From contig AP018533.1 in the NCBI GenBank assembly GCA_003573975.1, positions 1,240,001 to 1,304,000 on the forward strand: 64,000 nt of DNA. The letters run 5' to 3'. Made by a program: the position numbers and the translations under genes. The notes beneath the pieces were generated by a model. It had not been told where the DNA came from, did no database searches, and saw nothing but the letters and a program-made list of their open reading frames with translations. The first letter of the stretch is position 1. Each line of letters begins with the position of its first letter. This DNA is from Clostridiales bacterium CCNA10. GTDB taxonomy: Bacteria > Bacillota > Clostridia > Oscillospirales > Oscillospiraceae. Below are positions 8,788 to 18,600 of this stretch, piece by piece.

Positions 8788-8835
8788 GGCCATATATTTT
8801 CCTGTTTGTAATCAGAAACAGGAAAATATATAGCC
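8788..8835 (-). promoter_or_regulatory. Long leader hairpin before the MATE gene
   Basis: Two 16-base arms, perfectly complementary (ending CCTGTTT / AAACAGG), extended by three G-C pairs past one mismatch, with an 8-base loop. It lies between the promoter and the ribosome site; TTTT follows on the minus strand, so it may be an attenuator. Confidence 0.65.
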
Positions 8836-8877
8836 CTTGGAATTGTTATCATACAACCACGATGTCAAGCGGTTTTT

Positions 8878-8907
8878 ATGATAGCATCCACCTATCAGAA
8901 TTGTCAA
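8878..8907 (-). promoter_or_regulatory. Promoter of the 7358-8761 MATE gene
   Basis: On the minus strand: TTGACA, 18 bases, TATCAT. It lies between the two MATE genes. Confidence 0.65.
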
Positions 8908-8919
8908 GTGATACTTTAC

Positions 8920-10230
8920 TCATAAGGGAAGCTGATGTTCCAGCGTTCTGTTTTTATGGATTAGAAGCAAACTGAGCAGCATGGCAATGATTTGGGACAA
9001 GGGAACAGAAACCCAGGTTCCATTCACACTCCCCATGGCATTTGGGAGGATCAGGAGCAGGACGCAGAGCGTCAGCGGCTCCCCATAAATCAAAATGTAG
9101 GCCCAAAGATTTTTCCCCGTCGCATAGAAATAGGCGGTGGTCACCCTGGACACGCTGACAAAGACAAAACCGATAATGAAGATCGGCAGGATCTGCGCCA
9201 CAAGCACCGCCACCTGTTCGGAGGCGCCGAACAGATAGGCCGCGCTGCCCCGCAGCAGGAAAAGGATGACCGAGCAGATGGCCGCTACCCCGAAGGCAAA
9301 CCGATACGCCAGATCGCGCACCGCTTTTGTGGTATCATGCTTGCCCTCCCCATAGGCCAGGCTGATGAGCGGCTGACTCCCGTCGCTGACGCCCTGCATC
9401 AGCAGCATGACCACGGCGGAAATATAGCTGATCGGCGCATAGCAGGTCACAGCGATATTCCCGCCGAAAATCACGGCGCTTTTATTGAGCAGAATTAGGG
9501 TGATATTGGGCGAATAGGTCAGGCCAAAGGGAGAAAGGCCCACTCCCAGAATGCGGGACGCAAGATATCCCCCCTCTCCGTCAAACTGAAATGAGGGCGC
9601 GTGCTTTTTGAGGGCAAAGAATACAAGGCAGACCAGAAGGGTCATCGCCTGGCCGATTGCCGTTGCAATGGCGGCCCCCATCATCCCCCAGGGCAGCACC
9701 CATACGAACAGGTAGTCCAGGACAATGTTCGTGATAAAGCCTGTCACCATGGCCGCCATTGCGGTGACCGCTCCGCCCATGTTGCGGATGAACGGAACCA
9801 GACCAGTCCCCGCAATCTGGAATACCGCCCCATAGCTGACAAAGCGCAGGTACTCGCTGCTGTACTCCAGTATCTCGCCGGACGCGCCGAACAGGCCTAG
9901 GATCTGGGGGCCGGCGAACAGGAACAGGGCGGTAAAGAGAAGGCTGAAGCCGCCCAGCAGGAGGATCGCCATACCCATGTACTGCCTGCCGCGGTTTTCA
10001 TTTTGATTTCCGGCATTGATGGCGTACTCGATTGCGCCGCCCATGCCGACGCCGGTGCCTACCGCCTGCAGAAAGGCCGTCAGCGGATAGGCGATGTTGA
10101 CCGCGGCCAGGGCATCGTCACCCAGCGCGTTTCCCACAAAGAACCCATCGGCAATCGCGTAGATGCCGGACAGCGCAAAGGCCAGCATGGATGGGATGAC
10201 AAACCGGAAAAACTCTTTGCGAATGTGCAT
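8920..10230 (-). CDS. MATE-family efflux transporter (MarR-linked)
   Basis: 436 residues, about 12 membrane helices. The N-terminus (FFRFVIPSMLAFALSGIYAIADGFFVG) and the loop GGAIEYAINAGNQNE are typical of MATE exporters; the second half carries MLLMQGVSDGSQPLISLAYGEG. The ATG at 10230 has GGGAGG upstream and lies directly at the stop of the MarR gene, so the two are one operon. The MarR protein probably represses it and releases on binding a drug-like ligand. It differs clearly from the MATE gene that follows, so it is not a recent duplicate. Confidence 0.92.
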   Translation of the reverse strand: MHIRKEFFRFVIPSMLAFALSGIYAIADGFFVGNALGDDALAAVNIAYPLTAFLQAVGTGVGMGGAIEYAINAGNQNENRGRQYMGMAILLLGGFSLLFTALFLFAGPQILGLFGASGEILEYSSEYLRFVSYGAVFQIAGTGLVPFIRNMGGAVTAMAAMVTGFITNIVLDYLFVWVLPWGMMGAAIATAIGQAMTLLVCLVFFALKKHAPSFQFDGEGGYLASRILGVGLSPFGLTYSPNITLILLNKSAVIFGGNIAVTCYAPISYISAVVMLLMQGVSDGSQPLISLAYGEGKHDTTKAVRDLAYRFAFGVAAICSVILFLLRGSAAYLFGASEQVAVLVAQILPIFIIGFVFVSVSRVTTAYFYATGKNLWAYILIYGEPLTLCVLLLILPNAMGSVNGTWVSVPLSQIIAMLLSLLLIHKNRTLEHQLPL

Positions 10231-10231
10231 G

Positions 10232-10666
10232 TCAGCCGCTTACCTCCCTGAAATGCCGGTTATAGAGGGCGGTGTGCTCAATCAACTGTTCCGCCCGGTC
10301 CAGCCCCAGCCGGAGCCAGACTTGCGCCTCGTGCTCCTGGAGCGCCCGTGCAATCTGCGCCGCCTGTGCGCTCCCAACGGGAGTCAGGCAAAGATTCCTG
10401 CTTCTGCGGTCCTGCTCCGAGACCTTGAGCTCCAGCCATCCCTTGTCTGTCAGCGTTTTGATAATCGCATTGACGGTCTGCTTGGGGATCACAAACCGCT
10501 GGCAGATGTCTTTTTGGAGCACCGTGCCGTCAGCCTCGACAATCGAAAGGATCACCAGCAATTCATGAAGGGACATTCCCCGCTGCCGGGCCCAGGTTTC
10601 ATAGAGCTGGTTGGTTTCAATCCACAGGGCATTATATTGAGCACTGAGCTGATGCAGTTGATCCAT
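10232..10666 (-). CDS. MarR-family transcriptional regulator
   Basis: 144 residues with the MarR winged-helix: helix-turn-helix TVLQKDICQRFVIPKQTVNAIIKTLTDKGW at about residues 48-78 and wing KVSEQDRRSRNLCLTPVG. Terminal helices would form the dimer. First gene of a two-gene operon with the MATE pump. A perfect palindrome on its own promoter (10679-10708) is the obvious autoregulatory site. Confidence 0.92.
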   Translation of the reverse strand: MDQLHQLSAQYNALWIETNQLYETWARQRGMSLHELLVILSIVEADGTVLQKDICQRFVIPKQTVNAIIKTLTDKGWLELKVSEQDRRSRNLCLTPVGSAQAAQIARALQEHEAQVWLRLGLDRAEQLIEHTALYNRHFREVSG

Positions 10667-10678
10667 AGGCCGTCTCCT

Positions 10679-10732
10679 TATAATTAGTCTAAATCAGGAC
10701 TAATTATAAAATGGAAACAAACAGATTGTCAA
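10679..10732 (-). promoter_or_regulatory. MarR/MATE promoter with palindromic operator
   Basis: Promoter on the minus strand: TTGACA (10727-10732), 17 bases, TTATAA (10704-10709). Operator: TATAATTAGTC, 8 bases, GACTAATTATA (10679-10708), a perfect 11-base inverted repeat covering the -10 box and the start of transcription. Confidence 0.8.
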
Positions 10733-10823
10733 GCCCTCTCTTATCGGTTGGATAGCGGTAACTCAACTTTGTGGACTTTGTCCCGCTTGATTTTTTGCTG
10801 GGATACACATGAAATTCATGCGC

Positions 10824-10852
10824 TTGACTTTTGAGGCCGCTTCTTTTATACT
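10824..10852 (+). promoter_or_regulatory. Promoter of the cytidylate-kinase-like gene
   Basis: TTGACT, 17 bases, TATACT, about 43 bases before the ATG at 10895. Confidence 0.7.
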
Positions 10853-10894
10853 GAACTAAAAAGTACAGAAACAGACTTTTGAAAGGATCGCCTT

Positions 10895-11515
10895 ATGGAT
10901 AAAATCATGATTACGATTGGACGCCAATTTGGGAGCGGCGGCCGTGAGATTGGCAAGAAAATCGCCCGGGAGCTGGAGATCCCTTACTATGACAAGAAAC
11001 TGCTGGCCGTAGCCGCAAGGGAGAGCGGGCTTGCGCTGGACTTCCTCCAGGACATGGATGAAAAGCATCCGCACAGCTTACTTTACTCTCTTTGTGTGGG
11101 GCGGCCCAATCTGGTGCTGGGGAACTGCAATATTTCGGTGGAGCGTATGGCGTCCAAGGCCCAGCGGGAGGCTGTGCTTCATGTCGCCGGCCAGGGGAGC
11201 TGCGTCATCGTGGGACGTGGTGCGGACTACATCCTGCGGAACGAAACCCGCCTGTTCCGTGTCTTTGTTTCCGCCGGTATGGACTTCCGCATTCAGCGTG
11301 TGGTCAAACGCGACGGTATAACAGAGGATGAGGCCCGTGACCGGATCAGGAGCATGGACAAGGCCCGGAGCGCCTATTATAATTTTAATACGGAACAGAA
11401 ATGGGGCGCCGCACAGAATTATGATCTGTGCCTCAATGTTTCCCAGTGGGGTACGGACGGCTCGGTGGAGTTGATCCTCCGTGCACTCCGGCAGGTATAT
11501 CTGGACTTGTGCTGA
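10895..11515 (+). CDS. Cytidylate kinase-like family protein
   Basis: 206 residues of the cytidylate-kinase-like P-loop family common in gut Firmicutes. The N-terminus has ITIGRQFGSGGREIGKKIA, with a GSGG loop in place of a full GxxGxGKS Walker A, then YYDKKLL; later VIVGRGADYIL and RDRIRSMDKARSAYYNFNT, the lid-like Arg-rich region. It probably binds a nucleotide, but true CMP kinase activity is unproven for this family. Ribosome site GAAAGGA, own promoter and terminator. A fragment almost identical to its 3' end lies at 22775-22864. Confidence 0.88.
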   Translation: MDKIMITIGRQFGSGGREIGKKIARELEIPYYDKKLLAVAARESGLALDFLQDMDEKHPHSLLYSLCVGRPNLVLGNCNISVERMASKAQREAVLHVAGQGSCVIVGRGADYILRNETRLFRVFVSAGMDFRIQRVVKRDGITEDEARDRIRSMDKARSAYYNFNTEQKWGAAQNYDLCLNVSQWGTDGSVELILRALRQVYLDLC

Positions 11516-11526
11516 TAAAATAGAGC

Positions 11527-11572
11527 GGAAAACAAAGTCGGGCTCGAATCGAGGCTGTCTTTGTTTTGCTTT
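11527..11572 (+). terminator. Rho-independent terminator
   Basis: AAAACAAAG and CTTTGTTTT arms with an inner hairpin, followed by a T-rich run. Confidence 0.75.
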
Positions 11573-11576
11573 TTAT

Positions 11577-11918
11577 GTTTTGCGCATTATCGGGCGGATT
11601 GCCGCACCACTGTTTTTGTTTATGATAGTAGAAGGGCTGCACCACACCCGGAGTAAGCCCAAATATATTTTGCGTTTGTATGTAGCTGGTGTCATTATTG
11701 CAACCGCAAATAAGATCATCATTAGTGTGATTGGAAACACTATAGTGTCTAAATTAAATGCCGACGAGGACAATCCCAATTGGTACTGCTCCGAGTTGGT
11801 ATGGGCTGCGTATTATAGTGAAGGCATTAACTTGAATGGCAGCACCATTCCCAACCATCTTTATATGCCGGATGAGCTTGCAAGCAGTTCCAAACTTACC
11901 TACAGGGATGTAGAATAA
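11577..11918 (+). pseudogene. Hybrid remnant: TraX-like membrane segment joined to YiiX/NlpC-P60-like C-terminus
   Basis: The open frame first reads like TraX membrane proteins (IIGRIAAPLFLFMIVEGLHH, then KYILRLYVAGV) and then, after about residue 60, like the end of YiiX-type papain-like hydrolases (NWYCSELVWAAYYSEGINL with the catalytic-type Cys; LYMPDELASSS). Neither part is complete and there is no ribosome site at the join, which lies next to the preceding terminator. This fits deletion between two genes. The assignments rest on motif memory only. Confidence 0.55.
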
Positions 11919-11931
11919 AGGGTGGTAAGAT

Positions 11932-12327
11932 ATGAAAGCTAATCGCCATTTGCGTATAGCTGTAGGGTTATACGGTATAATATGGGTCTTGTCAGCAATT
12001 ACCTTCTGGCTGTTCTACAAAAATTCTCAAATGGCGATGCTTCATGTTATTGTAGTCCAATATGTGGTTATGCCAGTTGTGACTCTTATCTCGTCTATTT
12101 TTGTAGGCAGAGCGCATTTGCCAACTAAATATGTTTGGTTGATGCCGGTTTGTTTTTCTGTTGCATATCTACTCTACGGGCTACTTACCCTCTCACTTAG
12201 CCAATACCTTCTTGCCAAGGTTATGTCTGTCCCTGAATTTTTTGATTTTCTTACTGGTCTTGTCTCCTCTGCGATTGGCCTGTTAATTGGAATTGCTTTT
12301 GGGAAAAAATCTAAGAAATCAATTTGA
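11932..12327 (+). CDS. Small four-helix membrane protein, unknown
   Basis: 131 residues with four predicted membrane helices (about residues 8-28, 35-58, 68-90, 105-124) and a basic tail KKSKKS. Ribosome site GGGTGG upstream of ATG 11932. It is much richer in A+T than the genes around it, suggesting transfer from another host. It follows the TraX/YiiX remnant by 13 bases and ends in a near-perfect terminator. No family recognised. Confidence 0.75.
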   Translation: MKANRHLRIAVGLYGIIWVLSAITFWLFYKNSQMAMLHVIVVQYVVMPVVTLISSIFVGRAHLPTKYVWLMPVCFSVAYLLYGLLTLSLSQYLLAKVMSVPEFFDFLTGLVSSAIGLLIGIAFGKKSKKSI

Positions 12328-12345
12328 TGAAACAGTAATTCATAT

Positions 12346-12378
12346 GAGAGCCAGGCCGAAGATGGCCTGGCTCTCTTT
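12346..12378 (+). terminator. Rho-independent terminator
   Basis: GAGAGCCAGGCC, 6-base loop, GGCCTGGCTCTC, then TTTG. Perfect 12-base stem. Confidence 0.85.
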
Positions 12379-12610
12379 GATTTGAGTCCGATACAAGTGA
12401 AGACGGCCCCCATAATGTCTATGGAGCGGTTGGAACACTTCATAAACGGGGTGCCGTCCTCTCGTCTACCAAAGACATGATTAGCATATCTGTGGCTTTT
12501 GTCGGGAAAAATCAAAAGGGCCAATGTGTCACGTAATCACCTCTTTTGGGAAGGTGGTCGGATAGATACGCCCTAAAAATACAAAATTTTCCTGCACAAA
12601 GGATAAAATG
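12379..12610. other. Intergenic, no supported gene
   Basis: A short minus-strand frame here looks like the end of a broken gene but matches nothing I recognise. No convincing promoter seen. Confidence 0.4.
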
Positions 12611-12637
12611 AGGGCGGAGGGTGGACCCCTCCGCCCT
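12611..12637 (-). terminator. Terminator of the surface-protein gene
   Basis: AGGGCGGAGGG pairs with CCCTCCGCCCT; minus-strand continuation is TCATTTTATCC. About 30 bases after the stop codon at 12669. Confidence 0.75.
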
Positions 12638-12668
12638 TATTGCAGACCTTCGTCCGCGTTGCAGTTAC

Positions 12669-15600
12669 TTATTCTGTTATGATGGAAGCGAATCGCATGA
12701 GGATCACGGCCACCTGCGCCCGTGTAGCAGAACTGTCAGGGGACAAGGTAGAGCCGCTGGTGCCATTTATCAGGCCCTCGGCGCTGGCCCAGCTCATAGC
12801 CTCCCGCGCAAAGCCGCTAATCTGGTCCGCATCGGTATAGCCGCTCAGGTCGGCCTGTGCGGTTACGTCATGACCCTGCGCCTTGGCAAAACGGTAGAGC
12901 ATGACCGCAAGCTGTTCACGGGTGATAGCATCATCCGGTCCAAACCGTTCGTCGCTGTACCCGCTGGCGATACCATTCAGACGCGCCCAGTAGACCGCCG
13001 TACCGTAATATGCGTTCGCGTCTACGTCAACGTAGGGGTAGCCCCAATTCTCGTCCTCAATATCAGGGGACCCTGCCAGCCGGTAGAGGATGGTCACAAT
13101 CATCCCCCGATTAGTTATGACATTCGGGCCGAACGTGTTTTCACTGGTTCCAGCCATCAGGCCCTTTTCATAGACATAACGCACAGCATCATAGAACCAG
13201 TCGCCTTCGGAGATATCCAGGAACGGGTTACGCCACTTCGTCTCAATGGGCTTGAAGGTCACTTCAACGGTCACTTTGCCGCTGGGCTGCTTGAAGCTCC
13301 AAGTCCCGTCCTTGTTCTGCTCCACCTCAACAGGCTTGCCGTTTTTGTCTGTGACGGCCACATGATCTACTTCGTAGCCCTCGTCCGGCGTCGGTTGGAT
13401 CGTCACCTTGTCGCCTTTCTCCGGGTTTTTAGGTGTTACGGACACCTCGCCATGCTCAGGCTTCTCTACGTCGGGACGGTAAGTAGAGGTGCTGTGGCCT
13501 CCGCCGCTGGGCTTCTTCGTAGCTGTCAGCGTAATGACCGTCTCGGCCTGATTGTATTCCACATCTGCGGCCTTGACCGCTTTAATATGGAAGTCGCCTG
13601 TGCCTGTTACCGTCACGCTGCCGTTTGCATCCACCGTTGCGGGACCGCTGACTACCGACCAGGTGACTGCTCCTGTGCCGGAGCCGCCAGAGGTTTGCAG
13701 CGTAAAGCTGCTTCCTTCGTAGATGGGGCTGGGTGCGCCGGTGATGAAAAGAGCCGCCTGCGCTGCCTTGCCCACAGTAAGTACATCGGTTTGGGCTGTT
13801 TTTCCGCCGTAGCTGATCGTGACTGTCTTGCCATTATGTTCTGCGACCGTCAGCACTGTTCCCTGAGCAGGGGCGGCGGTCAGCTTGCCGCTGGCCCATG
13901 TGAGGGTTTCATTTGTGTTGTCGTTGTAGTACACCTGTACCGACAGACCGCTCAAATCCAGTGCCTGCCCGCTGGTGTAGGACAGGTTGGCGGGCTGGGC
14001 AGTAATCTTGATTCTGCTCACAGCTTTTTCGGGGGTGGTGATCGCTACTCCCTGGCTGATGGTTTTCGCATAGTTGCCGCTGGCCTCCGCCTTTGCAAAG
14101 AAGTAGTAGGTCGTATTGGCGGCCAGACCAGAAAACTCACGCCCTGTCTGCCAGTTGTCAGGAGCTTCATTCAAGGTGTTGTATCCGTAAGTAATCGCTG
14201 CGCCAGTATCGCCGGGTTCTACCACAGCCTCATTCAAAGTAATCTTCGTGGGGCTGTCCGCCTGCCCGGTAAGCGTAATCTTATAAGAGGCCGGGGCAAT
14301 GGTAAAGGTTCCGGTTGCTGTTCCAGTATAATTGCCTGTTCCGGCGGCGGTCACTGTGACCGTACCAGCGTTGATAAGATTCCCTCTGCCACCGTTGCTG
14401 TTTTCATAGTTGAGGGTGTAATCTGTGCCATTGGTCAGCGTTGTCCCGTTCCATGTCACGCTGACATCGGGGGTGATGGGGGAGCCGGTATAAACATACT
14501 CGCCGTTCACCGTCACAGCAGCATTTTTCAGATCGCCCTTTACTGTAAACTGGGCGCTGCCGGTTTCCGGCTTCAAGAGCATATTTTTTCCGCCATACAC
14601 GGCATAAACGGTATATGTATTGAAATTCCACGCGTCGCCTGTAATCTTCACATCGTTCAGTGTCGCTGTGTTGCCCTCGACCGAAATCGGAGTTTCATTC
14701 AGCTTCTGTCCGCCCGATTGCGGGTCGCCCAGGTAAAAGTCCACTGTGTTCGGCTGTGCAGAGAGCGCATTGACCTTCTGCTGAACCGTCGCCTTGATGG
14801 TAATGGAAGAACCATAGCTTACAGTATCTCCGCTTACTCCTTCGCCTTCAAAGCTCACCGTTACCATAGACTCTTTCAAGAAGGTATTGTTAATCGTCCC
14901 CGCAATCGTTCCGCTTCCTGTGAGCGTTCCGCTCCCGGTCAAAGTCCCTGTTCCGGTGATCGCGCCGTTGTTTGTCAGGGTCACGCCGCTGTCGATGGTG
15001 ACGGTTTTTCCAGCCTCGATTTCCAGGGTCTTGCCGCTGGGGATCTCTGCGTCGGTGGTGAGGGTGAAGGAATCGCCATAGACTCGGCCGTTGTCCCCTT
15101 CAAAGATCACGCCGCTCCAGCTCGCTTTCTTATCCTCACCGTTGTCACTGATGGACGACGCGATAATTAAGGCATTGCCGTTTGCAGCAAAAGTACCATT
15201 GCTGCCACCACTACTACCGCCGCCGATACCCGCACCAACAAACATCCCGCCACTGCTGGTTGCGGTCACAGTACCGCCGTTGATGGTAATAGTACCGCCG
15301 GCGCCACCGTTCCCGCCGCCGCCGATACCCGCACCACTGCTAGCACTACTGGCAGTGATCGTGCCGCCATTGATGGTGATGATACCACCAGCGGCCTGGT
15401 AATAACCGCCGCCGATACCCGCGCCACCATCGGGACTGGTCGCGGTTACAGTACCGCCATTGATGGTGATGGTACCGCCTGCGCCACGGTGACCGCCGCC
15501 GATACCCGCGCCCGCTTCACCACCACTGGCAGTGATCGTACCGCCATTGATGGTGATGGTGCCGCCTGCTTGATCGGGGCCGCCGCCGATGCCTGCCTGA

Positions 15601-18600
15601 TTTCTTTCTCCCGTTGCGGTCAACTCACCCATATCACTGCCATTGGACTGGGCGTAAATGGTCAGTTTATTGCTGTCGCTCACGCCGATGCCCTTTTGAG
15701 CGTCCAGCTTGCAGCCGTCTATCAGAACCAGGTGAACATCTCCGGTGACAGTCGGGCGTTCGGGCAAGATGATGTTGCCGCAAACCACATACCAGCCGCT
15801 GCGCAGCGTGGCCGATCCCGGCAGTAAAAATTTTGCGTTGGCGGGGATATTTTGCGATACACCGTCTTTGTCCAGGTATGTCCTGTTGCTGGGATACCGG
15901 ATCACAATGTCGGCGGTACCCTCCGGTATCTTACCGTCTGGACCAACCATGATTGTGCCGTTGTTGGTCAGACTGCCGCTGATCGTACCGTAAACGCCAA
16001 TCACGCCATTGTTGGTCAGCGTCACATTATTGTCGATGGTGAGGGTTTTACCCGCCGGGATTTCCAGCCGCTTGCCGCTGGGGATCGTCTTGACCGTTTT
16101 AAGGGTGGGAGCGCCATAAACCTGTCCATCGTCCCCCTCGAAGATTACACCGCTCCAGTTCGCTTTCTCATCCTCGCCGTTGTCACTGATGGAGGACGCG
16201 ATAATAAAGACATCGCCGGTGGCGGCAAAAGTACCCGCAGCGCCGTTTCTCCCGCCACCGATGCCCGCGCCGCCGTCATTTCCGCCGGTTGCGGTCACAG
16301 TACCGCCGTTGATTTGAATGGTGCCGCCTGCGCCGCCGTCCCCGCCGCCGATGCCTGCGCCATGCTCCCCGCCGACTGCCGTCACATTGCCGCCGTTGAT
16401 GGTGATGGTGCCACCAGCGCCCTTGTCCCCGCCGCCGATGCCCGCGCTGCCATAATAGCCGCCGCCTTTGCCGACCGCGGTTATTTTTCCGCCGTTGATA
16501 GTGATAGTGCCGCCCGCGCCACTGGAACCTCCGATGCCCGCATCATTCAAATCGCTTGACGTGGCGGTCAGCACACCCATTTGCGCCTCGTCGTTGGACT
16601 GGGCGTAGATGGTCAGGCTGTCGCTCTCGTTTACGGTGATGCCCTCTTGGGCGTCCAGCTTGCAGCCGTCCATCAGGATCAGGTGGACATCGCCGGTGAC
16701 GGTCAGGCGTTCAGGCAATGTGACATCGACGCGGACCACATACCAGCCGCCGGTCAACACGGACATTTCCGGCAGTAAATATCTCGTGCCGGTGGTTGGG
16801 ATATTCTGCGGCGTACCGCTTGCGTCCAGGTATGTCTCATCATAGGGGAATGGAATCACAGAGCCGCCGCTGCCAGACGGAACACTGCCGTCCGGGCCAA
16901 CCATGATTGTGCCGTGGTTGGTCAGAGTTCCGCTGATTTCACCGTAAGCGCCAATCGTGCCATTGTTGGTCAGGGTCTTGCCGCTGCCGATGGTGAGGAC
17001 ACTGTTCTCCGGGATGGTCAGGATCTTGCCGCTGGGGATCGCCGCGTCCATATTCAGGGTGGGATTGCCGTAGAGCTGGCCCGCGTTCCCTTCAAAAATT
17101 ATGCCGCTCCAATCTTCTCTGCTGAATTTATCGGATATGCTGGACGCCAGGATTAAGGCACTGCCGTCCTGCCCGGTGCTGAAGTCAGTCTCGTCGTTAT
17201 AGCCCCGGATGCCATCCGTATTATTGCCGGTCGCAGTCACAGCGCCGCCGCTGATGGTGATGGTGCCGACTTCTTTGCAGTTATTGCCATAGCCAATGCC
17301 CGCGCTGTTACGTCCGCCAGACGCATTTACAACGCCGCCAGTGATGGTGATGTCGCCGATTTTGCCGTCTTTTCTAGTAGAACCAACAGCAGTGCAGGAG
17401 CCTGCACCAATACCCGCACCGCCTTCATCGTTGCCTGTCGCGGTCACAATGCCGCCAGTGATGATAATATCGCCGCCAATATCGTCCGAACCTGCGCCGA
17501 TACCCGCACCTTGTGCTGAGCCACTTGTAGCCGCCTTTGCAGTCACTGTGCCGCCGTTGATGGTGATGGTGTCATGGGGGCCGCGCTCGCCCCTGTAACC
17601 GCCGCCGATGCCCGCGCCGCCGCTCCCGCCGGTTGCATTTATGGTGCCGCCGTTGATGGTGATAGTGCCGCCAGTGCCCTTGTAGCCGCCGCCGATGCCC
17701 GCGCCAGAACTTCCGCCGGTTGCGGTCACGGTGCCGCCGTTGATAACAATGCTGCCGGTATTTTCTTCCTCATTTCCGCCGATGCCTGCTGATCGACGAG
17801 CGCCCGTAGCAATCAGTTTGCCGGTACCGCCGGTTTGGCCGTAGATGGTCAGACTGTTGCTCTCGCCAGCCACCCCGATACCGCTCTCAGCGGTAAGGGT
17901 GTTGCCATCCGCCAAAATCAGGTGGACATCGCCGCTGACGGTGATGCGGTCGGAAATTTCCACATCGCTGTTGACCACATACCAGCCGCCGCTCCATTCA
18001 GCCGTCTGGTTGTCAATCACGGCGACATTGTCCGCAGTCTGTTCCTCGCCGTTTTCGTCCAGATATTTCACATCATTTAAGGTTTCAATGGTATTTGTCA
18101 GCCCATTGAAAAAAGCAAACAGGCTTTCAAAAATCTCCGCCCCGGTGATCTGGGCTTTCTGCTCGTCCGTCAAGGCATTGTAAGCGTCATAGGCCGCCTG
18201 GACTTTCTCATGGGCCTTCTGCTGCTCCTCTGGGGACATGGCCTGTATGTCTTCCAAAGAGGGCAGGGCGTCGATCTGTGCCTGTACCGCCTTTACCTGT
18301 TCGCCAACTTCCTTGCCCTCGCACTTTGTCAAATCTGCATTTTCACTGCCGCATACCGGGCACTCCTTATTGATTGCGCCCTCAGTGCAGGGTACTGCAC
18401 AGATACATTTGGTTTCCTCCTGCGCCGGTTCGCCCTTGCAGGCGGCCAGGTCCGCGCCTTCCGCTCCGCATACGGGGCAATCGGCGTTGATTTGATCCTC
18501 CATGCAAGGCACCTCGCAGATACATTCTGCTTCCTCCTGTACTGGTTGACCTTTGCAGGCGTTTAAGTCTGCACTTTCCGCGCTGCACACCGGGCAGTCA

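Noticed and set aside
12621-15170. 849-codon open frame on the plus strand
   Set aside because: It is the antisense shadow of the Gly-rich repeats of the surface-protein gene; no ribosome site, no protein-like composition.
15200-17800. Regular short DNA repeats that might suggest a CRISPR array
   Set aside because: Repeats are in frame, degenerate and encode the GAGIGGG/TINGG beta-helix units; no constant spacer length and no cas gene.
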